A stretch of 64,000 nucleotides of DNA, taken from NCBI GenBank assembly GCA_905221605.1, contig CAJNDS010000247.1, forward strand, positions 186,638 to 250,637, written 5' to 3'. Below the pieces are notes generated by a model. That model was not told the DNA's origin, did no database searches, and saw nothing but the letters and a program-made list of their open reading frames with translations. Shown in pieces: positions 55,063 to 64,000 of the stretch (the stretch's first letter is position 1; every line of letters begins with the position of its first letter). A program made the translations under genes and the position numbers. The DNA is from Symbiodinium natans. Taxonomy: Eukaryota; Sar; Dinophyceae; Suessiales; Symbiodiniaceae.

Positions 55063-55152
55063 AAGTTTCAAGGCAGGCAGGCCATGCAGGGCTGTAACTT
55101 AGGAAAGTCTGGCAGAGCTGCGCAGAGTACCTGAGAGGCGGAGCCTCTCAAT

Positions 55153-55245
55153 CCAGATGCGGTGGCTGGGGACTTGGACATCACTTCTCAGACAGGGACT
55201 CTGTTCAGGGCACATGGCCACAAGGAAGCACGGCCTGCTGAATAA
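55153..55245 (+). CDS. Exon-like frame, unidentified
   Basis: Reads PDAVAGDLDITSQTGTLFRA then HGHKEARPAE and TAA. Composition suggests coding; no domain. Confidence 0.3.
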   Translation, partial: PDAVAGDLDITSQTGTLFRAHGHKEARPAE

Positions 55246-55570
55246 GAACTTTCAAAGCGATAACCTGAAGATTGATCCTCAAAAATTCCCTTCAAAGCAC
55301 CACTGTCGACCGTGCGTGAACACCCTACTTTACAGGTAGCTGCCGTTTCTGGTGGGGTGGAGCTGACGACGCTCGAGGGCTTGACCCGATGGCTTCAAGG
55401 CAGGGGGTCGCTCCTTTCAGTTTTAGGATTTAGAGTTTGGGGTTTTGGGTTTTGGGTTTTGGGTTTAGGGCAGAGCAAAGAAGGCTGTTAACCAGGCTTT
55501 CAGACATTTTTGAGTTTCTCTGCGCTGGCTGGTAGTGTTGTTCTTACTTTCATTGTTGTTCTTTCTCTTG

Positions 55571-56372
55571 TTCTAGTTCGGCTCCCTCGACGCCGTGGGA
55601 GGGTCGTCGAATTCTGGCCTGCGGCGATCCTTCGTGAGCCTTCAAAACATCGTTATCTGCGACGTCTCTTGGGTGTTTCTGCAACCAACCTGTGGGGGAA
55701 GGGGGGGGAATGACGTCCTTTTTGCCGAGGAAGGATTGCGAAATCTCTCTCTGTGCTACCAGAACCCAAACGTGCGTTGGTGCTTTCAAAGTTTCATGAC
55801 AATGTTGACCTGCATTATTGTGATGTTATTTATTTTTGATCTTTGTTGTTTGCCCGAAGCAAGCGAAAATCGTTGTTTGCAACGAAAATGCTTTCAACTT
55901 TCCACGTCGTCGAGCGGCTTGCCTGGTTGTTCACTGTCCTCTTGTTGTTGCTGCGGCTCATGGTGCTGTTGATGTTGCTGGCCTTACAAGGCCTATGTCA
56001 ATGTGGCGTTTGGTTTGCAGAATTAAAACCTGAAATACTCCTCCCCTGCACAGCGGGCTTTCAAATGCATGCTAACAAGCCAGTGCTCACTGCATGTCAA
56101 GAGCCCGACATCAACTTGAGGACGGCTTTATGTGAGTTTCCTCGGAGCTAAGCCAAGTGAATCGCCTTGCCCTTCTTCGGCCAGACAATCTTCCCATGCT
56201 GCCGAGAGCTGTTGGGGCGAATTTGTCGCGTGCTTTGATGGGGAGCGGAGCTGCTCAGCTGCAAAATTCCAAGCGTCCCAGACATGCAAAGGCCAAGTCC
56301 GCTGTCCACGATGTGATGCAAAGATATAAAGATGTACCGAGAATCAGGGTCATCCCTCTGCGCACACCTTGA
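55571..56372 (+). CDS. Unidentified multi-exon gene, 3' end
   Basis: Exon candidates: about 55578-55640 (FGSLDAVGGSSNSGLRRSF); about 55858-55930 (KQAKIVVCNENAFNFPRRRA); and a strong terminal exon, about 56154-56372 (RLALLRPDNLPMLPRAVGAN, then KSAVHDVMQRYKDVPRIRVI and TGA). No family was recognised. A TTTAGGG-like tract at 55430-55470 precedes the first exon. Confidence 0.4.
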
Positions 56373-56519
56373 GCACGAGGCTTTTCCGGCCATTCCGGCA
56401 CTAGAGAGCCGCATCCTGTCTGCCCCTTGACCAGGTTTGGGGTTGAGGGTTATAATACTATTATAAGGGCCTACGGACAAGTTTAGAAGGCATCTGCCAC
56501 TTGTCGTAGAGTTCACAGC

Positions 56520-56645
56520 ATGCCTCAGCACAAGCCGCCTGCCGTCCTCCAGGCCAGCTTGCACCTGCTCCGCCCTGAGCAGCGCACGCCAACATGCCCA
56601 GACATGCATGGAATTGTTGCTGGGGAGTGCTTTTCATGCCTCTGA
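56520..56645 (+). CDS. Possible first exon of the TLDc gene
   Basis: ATG at 56520 opens MPQHKPPAVLQASLHLLRPE with a CACAGC just upstream that could take a spliced leader. It could be exon 1 of the TLDc gene, spliced at the GC near 56577. Phase with the next exon was not confirmed. Confidence 0.3.
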   Translation: MPQHKPPAVLQASLHLLRPEQRTPTCPDMHGIVAGECFSCL

Positions 56646-56670
56646 ATGCTCCTACAATTGTTCAGAAACT

Positions 56671-56772
56671 CAGTAGTAGAGTAGATAACCTTTAATTTAA
56701 CCTTTTTGGGGTAATAGAATCCCCTTAGAATCCCAAAGGTTAACCTTTAGTTCCCCTAGGTAATAAACACCA
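56671..56772. mobile_element. Short repeated element, family F copy 2
   Basis: Same order of blocks as 36770-36878, with AACCTTTAATTTAACCTTTT and CCAAAGGTTAACCTTTAGTT. In this copy the two shoulders form a weak inverted pair. Confidence 0.6.
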
Positions 56773-57021
56773 TTCCTTTAAACACCTAAGGAAATTGTTC
56801 ATTCGCCGGGTTCTCTTTTTATGGCATGGGCGACTAGGAAGACTAAGGTTGCTTCGGGGCTCTGATGCTCGCCTCTGGGAGCTTCGGGCTCAATGCGTTC
56901 ACATGCTTTCACGTGCGTATGATGAACATGACGTCATACGAAATGCTATGATGAAATGTAATGATAGCATCACGTATTGTCACATGTGTGTAGATATGTA
57001 CCATTTACGATTATGTTACAG

Positions 57022-58685
57022 TTCCTATATACCGAGAATATGCGCAGCATTGATTGGCAGAGGTCCGAAGAGTGGCTGCCATTGTACCGCGACTGGTGCG
57101 ACGGCAAGTCCTTCAACGCCTTGGTGAAGGACAGCAAGAGTGGAAGCAGCAATGGTAAGCGCAATTTCATATCGCGTGCGCAAATGTCAGCAATGTTCTC
57201 TCACAATAACCCCGAAACCCTAACCCCCTAAACCCTAAGCCCTAAACCCGAAACCCATGCAGGGCGCAGCTTTCTACGAAGGCCCTGCCTTGGTATTGAT
57301 CCGAACACGGGACTCTGTCCTGGGAGCCCTGTCCACGTGGGCCCGGCTCGATGGGTTTTAGGATGTTTTAGGGTTTAGGGTTTAGGGCTGAGTTTCGGAG
57401 TGCGTGGCAGGGCATTGGTCATGGTGCCCGAGCGGTCATTACGAATCCTTGGGAAAGCTTGGCAGGTCATGGGTAGAAGGCAACGGCAAGTTCGGCGGGT
57501 CCATGGAGTGTTTTTTGCCAGTGCCTCAAGGTTGAGTCACCAGGCCATAGGCCACGAAATCATGTTCCGTCATGGTTATGTCTTGATTGTCTTGTCTCTC
57601 GCCCAATGCCTTGACCAGGTTTGCACTGCAGCCTGCCTTCAGAGTGCTGAGCCCTCAGGGTGAGAGCAAGCCTTTTGGGGGTCTCTTGCATGTTGCGGCC
57701 AGGTGCAAGAGCTCTACCCGCACTGGCAACTACGTGTATTTCAACTTGCGCTGCGCTGAGATCCTGCCCAAGTGATGGGGCGACGCAGTCTGTCGCTGGA
57801 CGGTCGCGAGCATGAGCAGATTTTGCTTCTGACGCTTTAAAAAAAAAACAAAACCTCAAGCCAGGCGGAACAAGCACTATCCTCGAGGGCTCGGCTTCGG
57901 CGGACGGCTGGGATTCTGCAGGTGCAAATGTCGCACAAGCTCACACAAGTAAGTGACAGCAAGTGATGCACACGCAGCTTTTGAGTTATCGGAAGGCTCT
58001 GGCTGGATGCGGACTTTGAAGACTGTTATGTTCTTGAGTCTGATGCGACTTATGCACCTGGAAGGCCATGCGCAATTTCTGTCGCTTTGTTCACTGGCTG
58101 TCTCTGGTCTTCACTGCATGTAGTCCTGAGAATTTCGAGTTTGCGAAGAGGCTGCTGGCCTCACAGGGCGGTCTTCAAACCCGGTTCGACGTCATCAGCG
58201 TAGAAGCGCGGCTCTGCATGGCTCTGCAGAAGCGGAAATTTTTGCAAGTATGCACAGTTCAACATTTTGCCAGGTATGGGGATGCGGAGGGCTGGAGGCT
58301 AGAAAGTTCGAGGGGAGCCATGAAGAGCTGTTTTGTGTCGAGCGCCGCAAAAAGGCGGCCAAAGCGCAAGCTGCACAGCGTGAGCGCTTGGAATCTGCCA
58401 GCTCCTCAAAGACTCCCCAGCCCTCTTCACACGTCCAAAAAGGCATTGTAGGTCCTTCACATCCTTCAGTTGGCTCAGGCAAGAGAGCAGGCGCGCAAGG
58501 CAGATGGGCACACATGGGCACCGAAGCCCCACAAGTCAGATTCATCGATACATGTTTCCCAGCGCAACCGGTGCAAGGTGGACAAATCCCGGCTTTGTGA
58601 GAGCGAGTTCGATAAGGAGATGCCGGGCACCCACGAACTGCTGCGGCACTATATGAAGCAGGGCTTATCTTACTGCTACTGGTGA
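57022..58685 (+). CDS. TLDc-domain protein, multi-exon
   Basis: TLDc domains are found in oxidation-resistance (OXR1/TBC1D24-like) proteins, several of which bind the V-ATPase. Exon 57022-57123 reads WLPLYRDWCDGKSFNAL; 57263-about 57340 reads GPALVLIRTRDSVLGALSTW; about 57480-57516 reads GKFGGSMECFL; 57703-about 57770 reads RTGNYVYFNLRCAEIL; about 57880-57921 reads GLGFGGRLGFC; 57996-58060 reads LWLDADFEDCYVLESDATYA; 58167-58205 reads TRFDVISVE; and from 58274 VWGCGG closes the domain. This is the expected TLDc block order: the LY/DG start, GP-LVLI, GN-YF, LGFGG, LWLD and EVWG end. A basic helical tail follows (ERRKKAAKAQAAQRERLES) and later KVDKSRLCESEFDKEMPG, ending at TGA 58683-58685. Several introns start GC. 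One exon between 58060 and 58167 is unresolved, and the tail may extend to 59057. Confidence 0.75.
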
Positions 58686-58929
58686 GTGTATATGAGGTTC
58701 CTTTTTAAGTTTGGTGAGTGTACATATTGGGTGTCCTTTTTGGGGATACAAGAAAGATAAACCCTACTTCATATGCGACTTCAGGGGACAAGAGAATGAC
58801 GGACATGCCTTGAGGCTTCTGGCCAACACATTCTCCGCAACCGCGGGCTCGCGGGAGCCCAACCCAAGAGAGGACTCATGCTTCTGGTCACTCTTTTTAT
58901 GCACGAATAGGGGATAGCACTCGCATCAT

Positions 58930-59057
58930 CTGCAGACAGGAGGAAGCCGGAAAGTCGCCTTGATGCTCTATCGGTTGTGCGAAGGTGGAACGCCAGCGCT
59001 CCTTCCCGGAACAAGGGAAGCCTCTGTCGAGTGAAGATCGCGGACCTGGCCAAGTAA
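58930..59057 (+). CDS. Terminal exon, unidentified
   Basis: After an AG near 58938 the frame reads RLDALSVVRRWNASAPSRNK then LCRVKIADLAK and TAA (59055-59057). It may be the true last exon of the TLDc gene or a separate gene. The long - strand frame over 58897-59505 overlaps it and is less convincing. Confidence 0.35.
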
Positions 59058-59832
59058 CCTGTAAAGTAACCTCCCGATCAGCTGGAGCCATCACACGGCG
59101 TGAAGTTCCCGTGTTTGGGGGTGCAGAGCACCCCACAACGTGAATGTCACGCTGAGAGCAGCGGGCCGGACTGCAGACAAGGAGCAGGCAAGGCGCACGC
59201 AGCGTCGGTTGAGAAAAATGCAGTGAGCTTTGCGCGACCTTTTCCCCTGCGGTGGCAAGTTCTGATTTGCTGAATGACTGTGATGTGAAAAAAACTGTTT
59301 TTTCCGGGATGTCTGACCTGGGCTGCAGGATGTTCAGGCTCAGGCTCCATCGGGTCAGGAGCTGCTCCAGCTTTAGATTTGGGGCTGGGCGGAAAGGTAG
59401 TGGCAATGTGTCGGCACCCCAGACAGCCTGGGTGAGTTGCGCGTGCCACAGAGTGTCGAGAGACTTGAAGTAGATACACGTAGTCGGAAGCTTACTACTA
59501 GTCATGCGCTAGTACATTATTAAGGGTTCTAAGCAGGCACGATTTTTCTTCACGATGCTTATGGGCTTGGATCGAACGGCTCACATGCCTTAGCTAAAAG
59601 GCTCTTCAAGTCATGCATCCTCTGCACCTGCAAGGTAGGCAGATATGGTGCCTCTCAGCGGTCTTCCTGCTGAGGCAATTGAGGGTGCCAGTCTAAAACA
59701 GCCTTCACAAAGATGCCGCATGCCCATGCTACCCACATCTTGCAGAAAAAGGTTAAGATACAATGACAGTGCACTGCATGTAGGGGCGTTGCGGGACAGA
59801 TCTACACCTTCGACAAGGCTGCCCAACTTCGG

Positions 59833-59997
59833 ATGAATGTTGCAACATGCGAGTGGACTCGCAATTTTCTTGCTGCAGAGGTGCCTTTGCCGGAGCCAAG
59901 ATCACTGCACACGCTGTATGCATTCTATGCTGGGCCCTCAGACCGCTGGAAGCAGTTGCCATATGCAGTTTGGGTCTCAGCCTGTGACTGGGTATGA
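59833..59997 (+). CDS. Exon-like frame, unidentified
   Basis: Reads MNVATCEWTRNFLAAEVPLP then SLHTLYAFYAGPSDRWKQL and AVWVSACDW, ending TGA. Ordinary coding composition; no domain recognised. Between 59060 and 59830 no other exon could be supported. Confidence 0.35.
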   Translation: MNVATCEWTRNFLAAEVPLPEPRSLHTLYAFYAGPSDRWKQLPYAVWVSACDWV

Positions 59998-60383
59998 CTG
60001 GGTGTTTCCCGCGCGCAGTCGCTGAGGTGTTCTCCCATCAGGATGCACCTGAGAGGACGTGTCTCCGGGCTTTAGGGTTTAGGGTTTAGGGGTCAGCCGA
60101 AGTGCATCCAAGTGGCCTTAGAGTGATCTGCTGCCGAGGACACTCGGCCAGCCAATGATGAGATTCCACAATCTCATGCTCGGCTCTCAGCGAGGAGCAA
60201 ACATGCACACCCGAAAACCCTCCAGCCTCCTTGACAGCTTCATTTGCCCACGCAAGCTGACTAAGGTTCACAGCCACCAGTGGAGCTGACGCAGAGAAGG
60301 CAAGAGGCTACGCCGCCTGAACCTCAGACTTGACGAAGGACTTCACAAAACCAACGGAGTCCTGCCTTGGGTTTCCGCAACTG

Positions 60384-60485
60384 GAGGGTTTCCGAAAACA
60401 GGGGCACCTGATTGGGGTCCTTATTGGAAGGGAATCCTACTATTTGGGGATCTATATTGGGGGTCCCCTATTTTCGTAAGCCCCC
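60384..60485. mobile_element. Short TIR element, family A copy 7
   Basis: GAGGGTTTCCGAAAACAGGG at the left and CCCCTATTTTCGTAAGCCCC at the right, with the interior ATCCTACTATTTGGGGATCT. It precedes the exon at 60494. Confidence 0.85.
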
Positions 60486-60493
60486 GATCTGTG

Positions 60494-60830
60494 CTCAGGG
60501 TGTGCAGCTGAGCATCCTTCCATATCGCAGCTTCTGGAAGCTGATACAGCCGCCCCTTGGCCTCACGAGAAAGCCTGGCGAGATGCCAGCTTTGCAGCAT
60601 GCTGCTCGGTATCGGTTCGGGATCGATGTATCGTGTTCTGCTATGGGATCAATGCGAAAGTACTGAGGCAGACTGAGGGCTATCATCTACCTAACTTGAA
60701 TCAATGTGGTCACAAATATCTATCTCATCTACGCGAGCATTCGTCATCATGCGCACATGAGCAGGGACAAGTTCTGCTCCAACATGGAAGATGTCGTTCT
60801 CTCAGCTTGCCGAATGGTCTAGGACCGCAA
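60494..60830 (+). CDS. Two exons, unidentified
   Basis: Exon from about 60500 reads VQLSILPYRSFWKLIQPPLG then TRKPGEMPALQHAARYRFG. The second, about 60763-60818, reads DKFCSNMEDVVLSACRM and is followed by GT. Protein-like but not recognised. The region 60830-61550 holds a telomere-like tract (61115-61150) and a family A element. Confidence 0.35.
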
Positions 60831-61275
60831 CTGCGCAACCCACACTGCACTGATGGGTCGCGGGTGAGGTTCAAGCCGGACGTGCCAAAGAAGCCAACAA
60901 GCTGTTCCCTTCGCATGTGTTATCATGTGCTTTGCATCCTTGTCATTCTATCCACAGCCTGATTCCACGACAGCTCTTCTCCTTTTACAGCTACTTGATG
61001 GTGCTTGCAAGGTTAACACAGAAGCCCATCGGAAGTTCTGATGACGACGTGAACCTGTGACCCATACTGCGGCCGAGTGACATGACAACCGTCCAGCATG
61101 CAGAGATCGGCTCGGGTTTAGGGTTTAGTGTTGAGGGTTGAGGGTTGAGGGCTCTCAGGTACTCCCATACAATTAACTTCGAGACGGCCACTGACCTGCC
61201 GGCCCCGCACTGAATCAGATCCACCAGTGCAGTACCAGAAAAGGTCTCCTCTGCGGTTGTGATTAGAAGTTCTTC

Positions 61276-61374
61276 TGGGGGTTTACGAAAGTCGGGGTAC
61301 CCTTTTGGGGGTCCTTATTCCAAGGAATCCTCGCAATTATATGGGGGTCTATACCTCATGTTCGTAAACCCCCC
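61276..61374. mobile_element. Short TIR element, family A copy 8
   Basis: GGGGGTTTACGAAAGTCGGG at the left and CATGTTCGTAAACCCCCC at the right. Well-preserved ends. Confidence 0.85.
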
Positions 61375-61551
61375 TTATTGTCAGAGCTGCCGAGTTGAGA
61401 GTGAACTCCACTGGGGTTTACATCCTCGTTTTCTCGAACTGCGGCGACTTCAAAGATGGGGAGGCAGGGAACTGCCGGCGGAAAATGTTTTATGAAACAT
61501 TAGTATGACAGTATGCTAACGTTTTATAAAACCTTGGTATGACAGTATCAC

Positions 61552-63934
61552 CATGGTTCGCAGAGTCTGGCCGGCTGCGGAGCACGCATACTGGTGCAAG
61601 GTGAGCGGCAGTGTCATCGCCAAGAATTCATATGGGTTTCTACCTGGCAATGAGTGCCCGTTCTGGTAGCAGATTAGCTGCAGGCTACACCGCAGAGTTT
61701 CTTGCACCTCGAGGTACTACAAGATGCCATTCTACGGATGGCTTTCGATAGCGTGGAGCCCGTCCGCTATGCACGTGGCATGTTCCAGAAGAGTGGAAAT
61801 GCGCAGTTGGAACAGTTTACTGCTTCCCCGTTGAGGGCTCTAACCTTCAGCAAACAGCGAAGACAGAGATACACACCAGATTTCCAGTGTAACTACTCGT
61901 GCGTGACTGCATAAAACATCCCCAGCCCTTGCAAAGCAGCCCCGTCACAGCAGGCGGCGCCATTGCTTTCAACTGAGGCCTACTGCGCACTGGCCAGCGT
62001 TTGGATGTGCCTGTCGCTACGGTACTGGCGAGAGCTGTTTCACATCCAGCCGGCGCCCCAGGAGCCCCACAAGCCACCACCCCAAGTGCTCCACAAGCCC
62101 AAAAGTCAGAAGCCAGCAATTCTTGTATTGGCCGAGGTACTGCATTGCAGCAGTCATCCTCTTGGGTTTGGCGCGCCCCCCAAAGGATGACAATAGGAAA
62201 CCCCATGAATCCTTAATCCCCCAAGAAGCTCCTAAACCCTTTATGGCCAGTTCATCCCAGGTCGAGGCCTTCCTCCAGTGGAGATTCTTTATGGACTGGA
62301 ATGAGTCAGGCCTCCGCGGCAGGCCGGCTGCCACAGAGCTTTGCTCAGTGCTTCTCAACTTGCGCGCGAGACCCTTGACAGGTTCTTATTCGTCCTGGCC
62401 ATTCTCGCCACAGTTGTGAAGTGGCAGACCCAAACAAGAGCTCGGTTTCCGGAAATTGGGGGTGCGGCCAGCTGAGCCGGAGGTCAATCTTCTCCTACAT
62501 GCTTGTGCTCGTGGCGTCTTTGGGATGGGGCGTGACGCGCCCGTACCTGGATCAAGCGACCATTCTCAAGGACAGCAATGCAACTGGGGTTTCTGCAATC
62601 CGGGGTTCTTTTTAGGATTATAAGGGACTCCTACTCTGTTGATTTATACTTGGGGTCCCTTAATTATTGTAGTAAACCCCCACGTGGGCTAGCCAGGTTG
62701 TTTGTCTCTTCTTGAGAGATTTTGCGACGGCGAGGTGCAGGGACTTTCGTTCCTGTACATCGTTCTGGACTTTGTCCGCGAGTCAGCTTTGTCTTTCAGG
62801 ACACTCCCCATTTCATGCCGCATGATGCCGCATGTGTGAAGTTCGAGGGCATCACGACACATTCTGAGCAGGAACAGCCACTCACTCTCAATAACCTTTG
62901 TGATGCTGTGCTTGCTGCCAGCATGCCCCTCAGTGTGATGCAGGCAAAGAGCTTGTAGCATCTTTGAGTTTGTCAGACCCAAGGTTGCCCTACTGAATGG
63001 CCTGGCTCTTACGGGGGTTTGCGAACATGGGGGGGTGCCCTTTTTGGGGGGGGGATTCCTAGAATAAGGCTTATACTATTTGGGGGTATGTTCAAAGTAC
63101 CCCAATTTGGGGAAATGCCCAAACAGCTGCCCGAACAGCGCGAATTGGATCACTTGAATGGCCCCGTACCATCCTGTGCCTCCGTTGAAAAGGCATCATC
63201 TTCTATTGGATTTTCACAGCGCTGCCCGAGCCTTCCAACTTTGAGCCTGTGGACTTCGTGTGACTTCAGCAGACTCCGGAGTTCACGTTTTGCACTTCAG
63301 CCCAACAAGGTCTTCTCTGATCGAGATACTTGCAGAGCGCAAGCAGGTAGAGAAGTGCGCCGGGCATGCAATTGTGTCCCCACATGTCAAGACGCCCACA
63401 CGTGGGGATTGATCCCAGCTGCCCGCTGCCAGGCTGATACTCTTTCAGCGCTTGCGGCTTCCCTACAACGGCCCCCCATGTTGCCAGATCGTGCCCCCAC
63501 AACTCACACAATGCAATGAGGTGGAAGATCCTGGTAGCAGCTTTGAGCCTGGCCTCCTTGAGCTTGCCGGGGCTCCTAGTCGCTTCATCTGCGGAGATGG
63601 CAGATGCATCTCTGTGCTTCCATGCAATCGCTGGTTCGATCGCTGCAACTCGTGCCAAGGCTCTACCAGCTCTTCGATTTATCCCGCAGCATCAGCCAAA
63701 GATGGCACTACCAATGGTTCTTTGCAGATGGCGTCTCCCACATCCTCTTCTGCATGGCACGCCAGTCTTGTGAGAGCATATTTAAGCTGGCGCGCACTGT
63801 GCTTTTTGCAGCTGTCACTGCAATGGTCGCTGAGAAGAAGCGCTCCCGAAATCATGCCCGTCTGTCAGGTACTTGCAGCCATCATGTTCCTATGGGCACC
63901 ACACACAAACAGCCAAAGATATGCTTACAAGCAG
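61552..63934 (+). CDS. GOST/Lung7TMR seven-transmembrane protein, partial
   Basis: TMEM87/GPR107-like membrane protein of the Golgi and secretory route. Exon 1, to 61653, ends KNSYGFLPGNE; 61714-61750 YYKMPFYGWLSI; 61978-62048 AYCALASVWMCLSLRYWREL; 62137-62170 YCIAAVILLGL; 62261-62318 VEAFLQWRFFMDWNESGLR; about 62370-62417 LDRFLFVLAILATV; 62483-about 62570 SYMLVLVASLGWGVTRPYLD; 62741-about 62800 GLSFLYIVLDFVRESALSF; about 63521-63561 WKILVAALSLASL; about 63670-63756 SQRWHYQWFFADGVSHILFC; 63869-63934 IMFLWAPHTNSQRYAYKQ. Spacing in the PFYG to IQ segment equals that of TMEM87. SLGWGVTRP and FLW-P-NSQRYAY are family signatures. The lumenal N-terminal part is not identified and the C-terminus lies beyond the window. 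Introns mostly start GC; three contain family A or telomere-like DNA or lie next to it. Confidence 0.88.
62586..62683. mobile_element. Short TIR element, family A copy 9
   Basis: ACTGGGGTTTCTGCAATCCG at the left and TATTGTAGTAAACCCCCA at the right, with GGACTCCTAC and TTGGGGTCCC inside. It lies in the intron between the RPYLDQ and GLSFLY exons of the 7TM gene. Confidence 0.75.
63012..63120. mobile_element. Short TIR element, family A copy 10, right end decayed
   Basis: The left end CGGGGGTTTGCGAACATGGG is typical, and the interior TATACTATTTGGGGGTATGT matches the family. The right end has diverged to TACCCCAATTTGGGGAAATG. Confidence 0.6.
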
Positions 63935-63987
63935 GCCACCGTCAGCCGGGAGTTGTTGTAGTCAGTTCTCCCCGGAGGGCTTTTCTG

Positions 63988-64000
63988 TGAGGGTTTAGGG
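63988..64000. repeat. TTTAGGG tract cut by window edge
   Basis: The last bases, GAGGGTTTAGGG, probably start another telomere-like tract in an intron of the 7TM gene. Confidence 0.6.

Noticed and set aside
54086-55134. Frames of 200-297 codons rich in Pro or Gly
   Set aside because: Produced by the G-rich tract, open in several registers on both strands, with no independent coding signal.
58897-59505. 202-codon frame on the - strand
   Set aside because: No domain, opposite to every recognised gene, and it overlaps a plausible + strand terminal exon.

Overview
This window looks like nuclear DNA of a dinoflagellate, probably in or near Symbiodiniaceae/Suessiales. The evidence is: (i) coding sequence broken into many short exons, some under 40 nt; (ii) 5' splice sites that are mostly GC, with fewer GT and a few GA, and 3' splice sites that are almost always AG followed by G; (iii) all recognisable genes on the + strand, some barely 100-400 bp apart; (iv) dozens of interstitial TTTAGGG/CCCTAAA telomere-type tracts; (v) a protein of the SHWWG-type family, which I associate with dinoflagellates. 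No operons, bacterial promoters, CRISPR, tRNA or rRNA were seen. Exon joins were worked out by eye from protein similarity and reading phase, so boundaries marked approximate may move by a few codons.

Layout. 1-2.4 kb: no firm gene, two sets of degenerate repeats. 2.6-4.0 kb: SHWWG-family gene. 4.9-6.8 kb: unidentified exons. 7.07-7.72 kb: ankyrin-repeat exons. 9.0-9.5 kb: a nested inverted-repeat element. 10.34-16.97 kb: a complete alpha-methylacyl-CoA racemase (AMACR) gene in about 22 exons. 17.39-18.82 kb: complete Sm protein F gene, 5 exons. 18.93-20.5 kb: La-motif (LARP-type) protein with a CCCH-like zinc finger. 20.5-25.5 kb: unidentified exons. 27.1-33.3 kb: large dynamin-superfamily GTPase gene. 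33.4-48 kb: several unidentified intron-rich genes, one long uninterrupted exon, and a large TAC microsatellite. 48.7-50.1 kb: intronless WW-domain plus helical-repeat protein, probably organellar RNA-related. 50.9-56.4 kb: unidentified exons around a 0.73-kb G-rich tract. 57.0-58.7 kb: TLDc-domain gene. 59-61 kb: unidentified exons. 61.55 kb to the window end: seven-transmembrane GOST/Lung7TMR-type gene (TMEM87/GPR107 relatives), running off the right edge.

Between the exons are at least seven families of short (about 65-150 bp) elements with terminal inverted repeats. Where flanking exons could be joined, the elements lie inside introns, in several cases making up most of the intron. They look like introner-type non-autonomous DNA elements. 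The telomere-like tracts also sit in most AMACR introns. The main interest of the window is this combination: introns loaded with several introner-like families and with telomeric DNA, spliced mainly from GC sites. The identified genes (fatty-acid racemisation, spliceosome core, RNA binding, membrane fission, TLDc, Golgi/secretory 7TM) do not form one pathway; they are ordinary housekeeping neighbours in a unidirectional array.
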